Positions 48,055-55,300 of a stretch of DNA of 64,000 nt are shown in pieces. Under the pieces are notes generated by a model. It did not search any database. It saw only the letters and a list, made by a program, of their open reading frames with translations, and was not told where the DNA came from. The DNA lies in NCBI RefSeq assembly GCF_000376245.1, contig NZ_AQXM01000064.1, forward strand, positions 181,362 to 245,361, in the 5' to 3' direction. Position 1 is the first letter of the stretch. Each line of letters begins with the position of its first letter. This DNA comes from Acaricomes phytoseiuli DSM 14247 (lineage in GTDB: Bacteria > Actinomycetota > Actinomycetes > Actinomycetales > Micrococcaceae). A program made the position numbers and the translations under genes.

Positions 48055-48690
48055 CTACCGTGCGTCGGTGCCGCCGCCACCGGAAACCGACCCGGCGTGC
48101 GCACTGATCTTGTCGAAGAAGCCGTATTCCAGGGCTTCTTCCGCGGTGAACCACTTATCGCGGTCGTTATCCCGGAGGATCGTCTCCACGCTCTGGCCCG
48201 TCTGCTCTGCCGTGAGCTCGGCCATGATCTTCTTCATGTGCAGGATCAGTTCGGCCTGGATCTTGATATCCGATGCGGTTCCGCCGATGCCGCCGGAGGG
48301 CTGGTGCATCAGGATTCTGGCGTTCGGCGTCGCGTAGCGTTTGCCCTTGGTGCCCGAAGAGAGCAGGAACTGCCCCATCGAAGCCGCCAGACCGGTGGCT
48401 ACCGTCACCACATCGTTCGGGATGAACTGCATGGTGTCGTAGATCGCCATGCCAGCGGTCACCGAACCGCCCGGAGAGTTGATGTAAAGGTAGATGTCCT
48501 TGTCCTGATCCTCCTGCGCAAGCAGGAGCATCTGGGAGCAGATCAGGTTGGCGTTGTCATCGCGCACCTCGGATCCGAGCCAGATGGTGCGCTGCTGGAG
48601 CAGTCGGTTATAAACATAATCTTCGCGGGCAATGGGCTCCACCGAAGCCATTCGCGCGGGAGCGGGGGTCATGGGCGTCCGTTCAGTCAT
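48055..48690 (-). CDS. clpP1: ATP-dependent Clp protease proteolytic subunit ClpP1
   Basis: 211-residue serine protease subunit. The catalytic serine is in GLAASMGQF (near 103), the histidine in MHQPSGG (near 129) and the acidic residue in the [13 protein letters not shown] region. A short Gly/Ser-rich tail follows. First gene of clpP1-clpP2. A ClgR-type box (48784-48797) lies about 95 bp upstream, consistent with ClgR activation. Confidence 0.97.
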   Translation of the reverse strand: MTERTPMTPAPARMASVEPIAREDYVYNRLLQQRTIWLGSEVRDDNANLICSQMLLLAQEDQDKDIYLYINSPGGSVTAGMAIYDTMQFIPNDVVTVATGLAASMGQFLLSSGTKGKRYATPNARILMHQPSGGIGGTASDIKIQAELILHMKKIMAELTAEQTGQSVETILRDNDRDKWFTAEEALEYGFFDKISAHAGSVSGGGGTDAR

Positions 48691-48739
48691 AGTGTGATCA
48701 ACTTCCTCATTCCGCAGCTAGCATCCTGTCGCTACATGG

Positions 48740-48745
48740 ACCATA
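48740..48745 (-). promoter_or_regulatory. Candidate -10 box of clpP1P2
   Basis: On the minus strand TATGGT fits TANNNT, about 50 bp before the clpP1 ATG. Its distance from the ClgR box (about 39 bp) suits an activator placed at the -35 region. Weakly supported alone. Confidence 0.4.
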
Positions 48746-48783
48746 GCCGTTTGCGCCGCCGATCTCTTCCGCAGAACGGCACT

Positions 48784-48797
48784 GTTCGCTGTTGGCG
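48784..48797. promoter_or_regulatory. ClgR-type operator upstream of clpP1P2
   Basis: GTTCGC-N5-GCG matches the ClgR binding consensus described in actinobacteria for clpP1P2 and other protease genes. It lies about 95 bp upstream of the clpP1 start and downstream of the tig terminator. Confidence 0.65.
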
Positions 48798-48818
48798 CAG
48801 GTCCGAAGCTTAAACGCT

Positions 48819-48873
48819 GAGTGGTCGGATACGGCGGCTTTCAAGGACTCAAAGCCACCGCATCCGACCACTC
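48819..48873 (-). terminator. Terminator after tig
   Basis: Two 23-base arms (48819-48841 and 48851-48873). On the minus strand the stem is fully paired with two G-U wobbles, while on the plus strand the same two positions are A-C and C-A mismatches. This shows that the minus-strand RNA is the functional form. It lies 20 bp beyond the tig stop and is followed by AGCGTTTAAGC. Confidence 0.85.
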
Positions 48874-48893
48874 GATACGAGAAGATCCGGGAA

Positions 48894-50315
48894 TTAGAAG
48901 CGCGCGGCACCCGGATCGTCAGCAGCCGGCTGAGCCGAATCGCTCTGGGCGCCCTCCGGGGCTTCCTCGCTGATTCCAGCGACCTCGTTCACGGCCTGCT
49001 CCAGATCCGGATCCACGGGAGGCTTCACGAATTCGCTCAGGTCCACTGCGGCACCAGCGTCATCGGTGACAGTGGCCTGCCCCAGGACATGAGCCAGAGC
49101 CTTGCGCCGACGCACTTCGCCGACCACCATCGGCACCTGGCCGGACTGATCGAGCATCTGCGCGAACTGGTTCGGATCCATACCGTACTGGCCCGCCGAG
49201 TTCACGATGTAGTCGATGAGCTCCGCCTGGGAGACACCGATCTCCTCTTGATCCGCGATGGCGTCCAGGATGATCTCGTTCTTGAAAGCGCGCTCCGTAT
49301 TAGCGCGGACCTCGGCGCGGTGCTCTTCGGTGTCGTGCTCACCGCCATCGGCCGTCGGGTGGGCGTTAGCCGGATCGAAATGCTGCTCGAGCTGATCATC
49401 GATCACGGACTCGGGCACCGGAACCTCGACGGTCTCGAGCAGTTTATCCAGAACCTTGTCCCGGGCTTCGATGCCCTGCTCCGCGACCTTGGCGCGGTCC
49501 ACCTGGGCGCCCAGATCGTCACGGAGCTCACCGATGGTGTCGAACTCGCTCGCGAGCTGGGCGAATTCATCATCAGCCTCGGGCAGTTCACGGACCTTGA
49601 CGCCGGCCACCTTGACCTTCACCTGAGCCGGTTTGCCGGCGTACTCGCCGCCGACGAGGGTGGTCTCGAAGATCGCCTCTTCATCGGCGCTCAAGCCCTC
49701 AACAGCCTCGTCCAGGCCGTCGAGCATGGTCCCGGAACCTACCTGGTAGGAAAGCCCCGATGCGGAATCGACGTCCTCGCCGTCAACCTCAGCGGCGATA
49801 TCGATCGTCACGAAATCGTCTTTGGCAGCTGGGCGGTCTGCGGGCTTCAGCGTGCCAAAGCGGCCGCGCAGCTCATCGAGCGCCTTATCGATATCGGCCT
49901 CAGCGCGCTGCGCAGCCGCGACCTCTACCGTGAGGCCCGCGTAATCCGGCAACTCGACCTCGGGCCGGACGTCGACCTGCACGGAGAACTTGAATTCCCC
50001 TTCAGTATCGGAAGGATCCGGCACTTCACCAATCTCGACCTCGGGACGGGAGACTGGGCGGATACCGCTTTCCGTCACCGCTTCCTGATACCAACCGTTG
50101 AGGCCCTGATTGATCGCGGTTTCCAGGACGTAGCCGCGCCCCACCCGCTGATCGATCAATCGCTGAGGCACCTTGCCTTTCCGGAATCCCGGGATCTGGA
50201 TCTGCTCTGAGATCTCCTGATAGGCCTTGTCGATGCTCGGCTTCAGTTCCTCGAAAGGAACCTCGACATCAAGCTTGACCCGAGTGGGCGAGAGGTTCTC
50301 AACAGCGCTCTTCAC
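48894..50315 (-). CDS. tig: Trigger factor
   Basis: Ribosome-bound chaperone with peptidyl-prolyl isomerase activity, 473 residues. The N-terminal ribosome-binding domain contains the GFRKGKVP signature (near residue 45), the FKBP domain covers about 155-245 ([11 protein letters not shown]..., [16 protein letters not shown]), and the C-terminal helical cradle follows. It ends in an acidic/Ala-rich tail ([14 protein letters not shown]), common in actinobacteria. tig-clpP1-clpP2-clpX order is conserved. tRNA-Pro lies 45 bp upstream and may share the transcript. Confidence 0.97.
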   Translation of the reverse strand: MKSAVENLSPTRVKLDVEVPFEELKPSIDKAYQEISEQIQIPGFRKGKVPQRLIDQRVGRGYVLETAINQGLNGWYQEAVTESGIRPVSRPEVEIGEVPDPSDTEGEFKFSVQVDVRPEVELPDYAGLTVEVAAAQRAEADIDKALDELRGRFGTLKPADRPAAKDDFVTIDIAAEVDGEDVDSASGLSYQVGSGTMLDGLDEAVEGLSADEEAIFETTLVGGEYAGKPAQVKVKVAGVKVRELPEADDEFAQLASEFDTIGELRDDLGAQVDRAKVAEQGIEARDKVLDKLLETVEVPVPESVIDDQLEQHFDPANAHPTADGGEHDTEEHRAEVRANTERAFKNEIILDAIADQEEIGVSQAELIDYIVNSAGQYGMDPNQFAQMLDQSGQVPMVVGEVRRRKALAHVLGQATVTDDAGAAVDLSEFVKPPVDPDLEQAVNEVAGISEEAPEGAQSDSAQPAADDPGAARF

Positions 50316-50360
50316 TGCGTTTTACTCCTGGGATCGGTGGGAAATAGCTTCGATCATGGG

Positions 50361-50433
50361 TCGGGGCGACAGGACTCGAACCTGCGATCTCCTGCTCCCA
50401 AAGCAGGCGCGCTAGCCACTACGCTACGCCCCG
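50361..50433 (-). tRNA. tRNA-Pro (TGG)
   Basis: Minus-strand cloverleaf. Acceptor CGGGGCG pairs with CGCCCCG, the anticodon stem CCTGC/GCAGG encloses TTTGGGA with anticodon TGG, and the T-arm has GGTTCGAGTCC. Discriminator A. Confidence 0.97.
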
Positions 50434-50610
50434 GGTATTGCTCGGGACAGTCTACGGCTTCGCTGTCTTCAACGCACATTAACGCGGGAATACCGGGGCA
50501 ACCATAATACTGTGCGCCGGGCAGAGCATTTGGTTCCAACGGAATCGGTATGATGTAGTGGTGTCCTGCTAGGGCTGGTGCGATACTCCGGTAAAGAAAG
50601 ACCCAGGCAC
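50434..50610. other. Intergenic region between tRNA-Pro and tRNA-Gly
   Basis: 177 bp holding the promoters of the two divergent tRNAs. TATGAT at 50548-50553 is a possible -10 for tRNA-Gly. Nothing else defined. Confidence 0.35.
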
Positions 50611-50681
50611 GGGGATGTAGCTCAATGGTAGAGCCTCAGTCTTCCAAACTGATTACGCGGGTTCGATTCCCGTCATCCCCT
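50611..50681 (+). tRNA. tRNA-Gly (TCC)
   Basis: Acceptor GGGGATG pairs with CATCCCC, the anticodon stem TCAGT/ACTGA encloses CTTCCAA with anticodon TCC, and GGTTCGATTCC forms the T-arm. 71 bases with discriminator T; CCA is not encoded. Confidence 0.95.
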
Positions 50682-50737
50682 CTCAAGATCTGTAGGATAG
50701 TCGTTCCAGATGCGAGTACTTCTTCAGGGAAACGCCG

Positions 50738-51886
50738 ATGAATGACGACCCGGAATCTTTTTTCTCCCGCGCAGAAGCCCTGGCGGCCCGCCGCAGCACG
50801 TCCAGAACCTCCCTGCTGCACCGACGCAAGATCACCGCTCTGGCACTCGGTGCAATTCTGATCGCCTCTTTATTCGCTATCGTTCTGGCATTTATACCTT
50901 TCACACCTGCGCCTTCCAACCCGGTGACACAGCCGACGGTCTCGCCCGCAGAACCTACGGTCACCGAAACAGCGGAAAGCGACCCAACCCCCAGCCCGAA
51001 GACCTCGGAGCACCCTGGGGTAGCCGCCATCGGCGCTGTTGTGCAGCAAACCGGGATGTCTGACCCCCTGGGGGGCGCTCGTGGCGAAGTCACCTGCGGC
51101 CTGCACCGAGACGGCTGCTACCAGGCCTTCCAGAACGGCTCTGTTTACTGGTCCCCCAGCACCGGTGCCCATCCGGTCACCGGAGGAACCTTTGACCTGT
51201 GGGCTCAGGCTCACCATGAGAACGGCCCGCTCGACTATCCGAACAGTTCAGAGAACTGCGCGTCCGGGCGCTGCGAGCAGAACTTCCTGGGCGGGCTGAT
51301 CACCCGCACGGAGACCGAAGGTGCCTGGATCACCTACACCACAGCGGTCATCAATAAGCAACAGCCTCTGCTACCGCTTGATTACGCGCCGAGGAGCACA
51401 TCTTCTGTCGGCGCGGCGACGCTGTGGTCCCCCGCGGCCGATGCCGCAAGAGAAATGACCGCCGGCGCCGCTTCGGCTGGAATCCCGCTGAAAACTATCA
51501 GCGGATATCGGCCCTACGCGACTCAGACGACCCTCTATAACGGTTACGTTAGCCAGTACGGGCAGGCCCAGGCGGATCGCATCTCCGCACGGCCCGGCTA
51601 CAGCGAGCACCAGACTGGCCTAGCCCTGGATGTCGGAGCCGTGTCCGGCGAGTGCGATCTGCAGCAATGCTTCAGGGACACCCCCGGAGGGCGATGGATC
51701 GCAGAGAACTCCTGGCGTTACGGGTTCATCATCCGTTATCCAGAGGGGCACAGCGAGGTGACCGGATACTCTTATGAGCCCTGGCATGTGCGGTTTGTAG
51801 GCCGCGAAGTGGCCAGTGATATGCATGAGCGCAGCGTTCCCACCCTGGAGCAGTACTACGGCTTTCCGGCCGCCCCCGGCTACTGA
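50738..51886 (+). CDS. D-alanyl-D-alanine carboxypeptidase (M15/VanY) with LGFP repeats
   Basis: Cell-wall enzyme of 382 residues. A cytoplasmic start with basic residues is followed by one transmembrane helix (~30-52) and a Pro/Thr/Glu-rich extracellular linker. Two LGFP-like repeats (~105-195, including PLGGARGEV and FQNGSVYWSPSTGAHPV) probably bind the wall. The VanY domain (~225-370) has SGYRPYATQ, the zinc-site motif GYSEHQTGLALDVG (SxHxxGxAxD) and the second His in YEPWHVRFVG. It probably trims peptidoglycan stem peptides. Convergent with nei (36 bp). Confidence 0.92.
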   Translation: MNDDPESFFSRAEALAARRSTSRTSLLHRRKITALALGAILIASLFAIVLAFIPFTPAPSNPVTQPTVSPAEPTVTETAESDPTPSPKTSEHPGVAAIGAVVQQTGMSDPLGGARGEVTCGLHRDGCYQAFQNGSVYWSPSTGAHPVTGGTFDLWAQAHHENGPLDYPNSSENCASGRCEQNFLGGLITRTETEGAWITYTTAVINKQQPLLPLDYAPRSTSSVGAATLWSPAADAAREMTAGAASAGIPLKTISGYRPYATQTTLYNGYVSQYGQAQADRISARPGYSEHQTGLALDVGAVSGECDLQQCFRDTPGGRWIAENSWRYGFIIRYPEGHSEVTGYSYEPWHVRFVGREVASDMHERSVPTLEQYYGFPAAPGY

Positions 51887-51922
51887 TGTCGAGGGGTACG
51901 CGCCTCGGCTCCGCGCTCTGCC

Positions 51923-52813
51923 TCAGGCGCTCTGGCAGCCCGTGCAGAAGAAGAGATTCCGCCCGGCCAGTTCCGTTCCAACGACCGCAGTCTGGCAGAT
52001 CCGGCAGGGCAGCTCTGACCGGCGGTAGACATAATGCGCGTCCGATGCTTGCGCCACCGGAGCGTTCTGGTCCTCACGATGGATGGGCTCGGTGGTCACG
52101 ATGCGTCCTTCGACGACTCCACGCGCCAGTAGCCCGGCCGCATCCCGCCAGAGCAGGCGCACTTTTTCCGGGCTCAACGATTTTCCGGGCGTCATCGGTG
52201 CCAGTTCTGCACGGAAGAGCAATTCAGCGCGGTAGACGTTACCGATCCCGGCAACGACTTCCTGGTCCATGAGCAGGGCCGCGATAGGGCGTGCGCTGCG
52301 CTGCACGGCTTCCAGGAAACGGCTCTCCCCCGATGTGAGGTCAGCGAGTGGGTCCGGCCCCAGCCGGCCGAGTACCAGCTCGGCTTCCCCCGGGCCAAGA
52401 ACCTCGCAGGCACTGGGGCCGCGCAGATCCGCCCAGCCGTGCTCAGAGGTCAACCGCAGTCTGACAGCACCCACTGGAGCCGGCGGGCCGGTGTATTCCG
52501 CGATGGCCTGCCCGGAAGCCTCGTTCTCTCCGATCCGGCGCGGAGCTCCGATGCTGGAAGCTCCTTGGAAGGTGGCATCCCCACCGAAATCCCAAGCCCC
52601 GTAGAGGCCAAGATGCACCCGCAGGATCTGCTCATCCTGGAAAGTTACGAAGAGCTGTTTGCCGTGGGCCCGAGCGGACTCCAGGATCTTACCGTCCAGT
52701 CGGTCGGCGCCGGCGAAGAATCGGCCTTGAGGGCTTTCGGCATGAACCCGCTGGCCCCCGAAAACGTCCTCGAGCTGCCGGGCCAGCCGGTGGATAGTAT
52801 GCCCCTCCGGCAT
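51923..52813 (-). CDS. nei: Endonuclease VIII-like DNA glycosylase
   Basis: Removes oxidised bases and cuts at the AP site. 296 residues with the catalytic N-terminal MPEGHTIHR (Pro2 nucleophile, Glu3), a helix-two-turn-helix domain with the H2TH region (EVVAGIGNVYRAELLFR), and a C-terminal zinc ribbon with CRICQ and FCTGCQSA. Sequence Pro-Glu-Gly-His places it in the Nei rather than the MutM branch. It begins 3 bp downstream of rpiB and mirrors Rv2464c-Rv2465c. Confidence 0.95.
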   Translation of the reverse strand: MPEGHTIHRLARQLEDVFGGQRVHAESPQGRFFAGADRLDGKILESARAHGKQLFVTFQDEQILRVHLGLYGAWDFGGDATFQGASSIGAPRRIGENEASGQAIAEYTGPPAPVGAVRLRLTSEHGWADLRGPSACEVLGPGEAELVLGRLGPDPLADLTSGESRFLEAVQRSARPIAALLMDQEVVAGIGNVYRAELLFRAELAPMTPGKSLSPEKVRLLWRDAAGLLARGVVEGRIVTTEPIHREDQNAPVAQASDAHYVYRRSELPCRICQTAVVGTELAGRNLFFCTGCQSA

Positions 52814-52816
52814 TGC

Positions 52817-53320
52817 TCAGACTTCGGTTCCGGTGCTGTCCGCAGGCAGCTCACCGGTGGCTTCGAACCGGGCGATCTGGTTGATCCTGCGGGTATGCCG
52901 CTCGGCTCCGCTGAAAGGCTCATCCAGAAACGCATCGATGATGGCTGCCGCTTCCTCCACCGTGTGCTGCCGTCCACCCACGGCGACCACATTGGCGTCG
53001 TTATGCTGCCGGGCGAGCTTCGCGGTCTCCAGATTCCAGGCCAGCGCGGCCCGAATACCCTGAACCTTATTGGCGGCGATCTGCTCGCCGTTACCCGATC
53101 CGCCGAGCACGATGCCCAGTGCGGGCTCCCCGGCCTCGGTGTCTGCGATGACTGCTTGCGCGGCCCGGATGCAGAAGGCCGGGTAATCGTCCTGGGCATC
53201 ATAGGCGGCGGGGCCGTGAACGACGACCTCGAACCCCCGCCCGCACAAATGCTCGATGAGATAGTCGCGTAGTTTGAGGCCAGCATGATCGGTGGCGATA
53301 TGGACACGAGGCAGGGTCAT
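52817..53320 (-). CDS. rpiB: Ribose-5-phosphate isomerase B
   Basis: Interconverts ribulose 5-phosphate and ribose 5-phosphate in the pentose phosphate pathway. The 167-residue protein begins VHIATDHAGLKLRDYL and has LGGSGNGEQIAANKVQGIRAALAW. The SGNGEQ segment has Glu in place of the E. coli Cys base, the mycobacterial RpiB form. ATG with GAGGTA-type site. Cotranscribed with nei. Confidence 0.95.
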   Translation of the reverse strand: MTLPRVHIATDHAGLKLRDYLIEHLCGRGFEVVVHGPAAYDAQDDYPAFCIRAAQAVIADTEAGEPALGIVLGGSGNGEQIAANKVQGIRAALAWNLETAKLARQHNDANVVAVGGRQHTVEEAAAIIDAFLDEPFSGAERHTRRINQIARFEATGELPADSTGTEV

Positions 53321-53432
53321 CTGTTGAGAGTACCTCTAGCCGCCGGCCCGGACCAAGGCCGCCTGTTGATTCTCCTGGTAGCTTTGCTATCTCCGTAGAG
53401 CATTCACCTCTACCGACGATTGGAAGAATTCG

Positions 53433-54023
53433 ATGAATGATCTGCAGCCGGGTGAAATGAGCGCGATAAGAGACTATGCAGCAGGCCTACTGCGAGGAGC
53501 CAAGGTCCGTTTGCGCTCGTTACGAGAGGAGGATACCGAATCACTGGCCTCCTGGTGGAATGAGCCAGAATGGGCTGTTTTCCAAAGCACGAAGGTCGTC
53601 CCGGCCCCTGCCGCAGCCACGGTTGAAATGTTTCAGGCCTGGAGCAAGAACAAAGACGCCGGTGGAGTCGGTTTCTCGATAGAGAAAATCGATGACGGCA
53701 CCTTGCTGGGCCATGTGGCGCTATGGGGCATCGACCCGACAATCCGGGCTGCGAGCTTGGGAATCATGATCGGAACCCCGCATGTAGGGCAGGGTTTCGG
53801 CACTGACACAATGAAAATCATCCTTCGCTTTGCCTTCGAAGAACTAGGCCTCAACAAAATAGAGCTCAACGTGTGGGAATACAACACTCGCGCTCTACGC
53901 ACCTATAAGAGCGCCGGCTTCGTGGTGGAAGGCACTCGGCGCGCCGCAGCATTCCATGCTGGACGGTACTGGGCCCAGATTCAGATGGGAATCCTCAGAA
54001 GCGAATTCCTGGAGATGCACTGA
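53433..54023 (+). CDS. GNAT family N-acetyltransferase
   Basis: 196 residues with the GNAT fold: GAKVRLRSLREEDTESLASWWN at the start, then GLMI-like LGIMIGTPHVGQGFGTD (acetyl-CoA loop Q/RxxGxG) and the C-terminal NTRALRTYKSAGFVVEGT. The pattern resembles RimJ/RimL-type acetyltransferases of ribosomal proteins or small molecules. The substrate cannot be told. Lower GC than its neighbours (about 47-50 percent in parts) suggests horizontal transfer. The ATG follows GGAAGAATTCG. Confidence 0.85.
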   Translation: MNDLQPGEMSAIRDYAAGLLRGAKVRLRSLREEDTESLASWWNEPEWAVFQSTKVVPAPAAATVEMFQAWSKNKDAGGVGFSIEKIDDGTLLGHVALWGIDPTIRAASLGIMIGTPHVGQGFGTDTMKIILRFAFEELGLNKIELNVWEYNTRALRTYKSAGFVVEGTRRAAAFHAGRYWAQIQMGILRSEFLEMH

Positions 54024-54058
54024 AAATCTACACTCTTCATGCTTAGACGTCAGGCCCG

Positions 54059-55054
54059 CTACTGCTCTGCGGCGCGCTGGCGCAGGTAGTCCGCGAGCCT
54101 GGAGGCTGATAACTGTTCCGGCACGCCTAGCAGCAACTGCCTGTTCTGCCCCGCTTTCTGCCCCGAAGCAGGTTGAACAGTCAGGCTGAGCGCTGCACCA
54201 TTCCGGCAGAGGTACTGATACCGCTGCCCGTGGATCCGCGGCCCTGGGCCGCCCTGAGACCAGACTCGTACGGCAGTTTCTTCTACCGCATCTTCATCGA
54301 CGCTCTCGAGGTCGAAAGCAACGAAGGGCACGAACCCGGCGATGAAAACCCGCAACCGGCCTGGACTCACCTGGCCGCCATCGATCCTGACCCGGGCGAA
54401 GAGTGTTCCCGCGAACAGCAGAGCCAGCACTAACGGGATCAGTGAAAACCAGGGATTCACGGCAAGCAGCAGACCGGCGGGGAAGATGCCCAGCATGCCT
54501 AGGAAGACGAAACTCGAAGCGCGCGAATGCACCCAGAACCGCACAGTGGGTTTGCCTTCATGCGCCGCCATGGCCTCGGCCAGAGCCTTCTCGTCCACCG
54601 CGCCCCAGCGCTGCTGCGGCTGATAGACGAAGATCATGATGACGCCCAGGGCTAGGGCGGCACCGGCCCCGAGCGCGAAGACCACCGGGTCGAATCGCCC
54701 TTCATGGGGGCTGTTCACTCCTTGATGGCCGATCAGCCAGGCGGCACCTATCGTCGCGCCGATCAGGCTCACTCCCACCGCGGCACCCATCAGCACTCGC
54801 CGCACCCAGCGGCGGGGCCAGCGGGCTCCTGCGAGAACCCCGCAGAGCGAACCGAAGACCCCGATCACCGCCGCGTGCAGAACCACGAAGGCCGGGAAAG
54901 TCACGATGACAGAAGCACCACCGGGCCAGCTCAGGCCGAGCGTCTCCGGCACCCCGGATCTGAGCATGAGCGCGATGGCAGCGAAGCAGAAAGCCACGGC
55001 CCAGGGAAAAATAACGCCGAACGCAGTGAACCGGGTATCGAACCGCTCTGCCAT
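54059..55054 (-). CDS. Hypothetical polytopic membrane protein
   Basis: 331 residues; no domain recognised with confidence. Four hydrophobic segments in the N-terminal 150 residues (including WAVAFCFAAIALMLRSG, AVIGVFGSLCGVLAGA and VVFALGAGAALALGVIMIF) and two more near 195-235 frame cytoplasmic stretches. The C-terminal 100 residues are soluble and have a PH-like pattern (RIDGGQVSPGRLRVFIAGFVPFVAFDLESVDED). The ATG at 55054 follows GGAGG. It diverges from pepN. The C-terminal half could be a YdbS/bPH-type domain, but that is a guess. Confidence 0.7.
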   Translation of the reverse strand: MAERFDTRFTAFGVIFPWAVAFCFAAIALMLRSGVPETLGLSWPGGASVIVTFPAFVVLHAAVIGVFGSLCGVLAGARWPRRWVRRVLMGAAVGVSLIGATIGAAWLIGHQGVNSPHEGRFDPVVFALGAGAALALGVIMIFVYQPQQRWGAVDEKALAEAMAAHEGKPTVRFWVHSRASSFVFLGMLGIFPAGLLLAVNPWFSLIPLVLALLFAGTLFARVRIDGGQVSPGRLRVFIAGFVPFVAFDLESVDEDAVEETAVRVWSQGGPGPRIHGQRYQYLCRNGAALSLTVQPASGQKAGQNRQLLLGVPEQLSASRLADYLRQRAAEQ

Positions 55055-55140
55055 GATCATCACCTCCCGTTCGCTGCCGTTTCCACTATTGTGCGTCTGT
55101 TATGCGCCTTTGATGTTCCCAGTGTGACAAACAACCACAC

Positions 55141-55180
55141 CAGACAAGCCCAGACGAACACAGATGAGCACAGATGAGCA
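55141..55180. repeat. Imperfect decamer tandem repeats before pepN
   Basis: Four consecutive 10-base units resembling CAGATGAGCA (two identical, two variant) start at 55141. Located in the divergent promoter region of pepN and the membrane protein gene; could be a protein-binding or spacing element. Confidence 0.6.
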
Positions 55181-55300
55181 CAACGGCTCCTGGAGCTGGG
55201 CGACCAGCGGTGCTACAAATAAGAGAAGCCTCTGAATCTCATCATGGCTCGAGCCCTCCGGTTCCCGTGCCGGGATGAGAACACCGATGAAAGGATCCCC

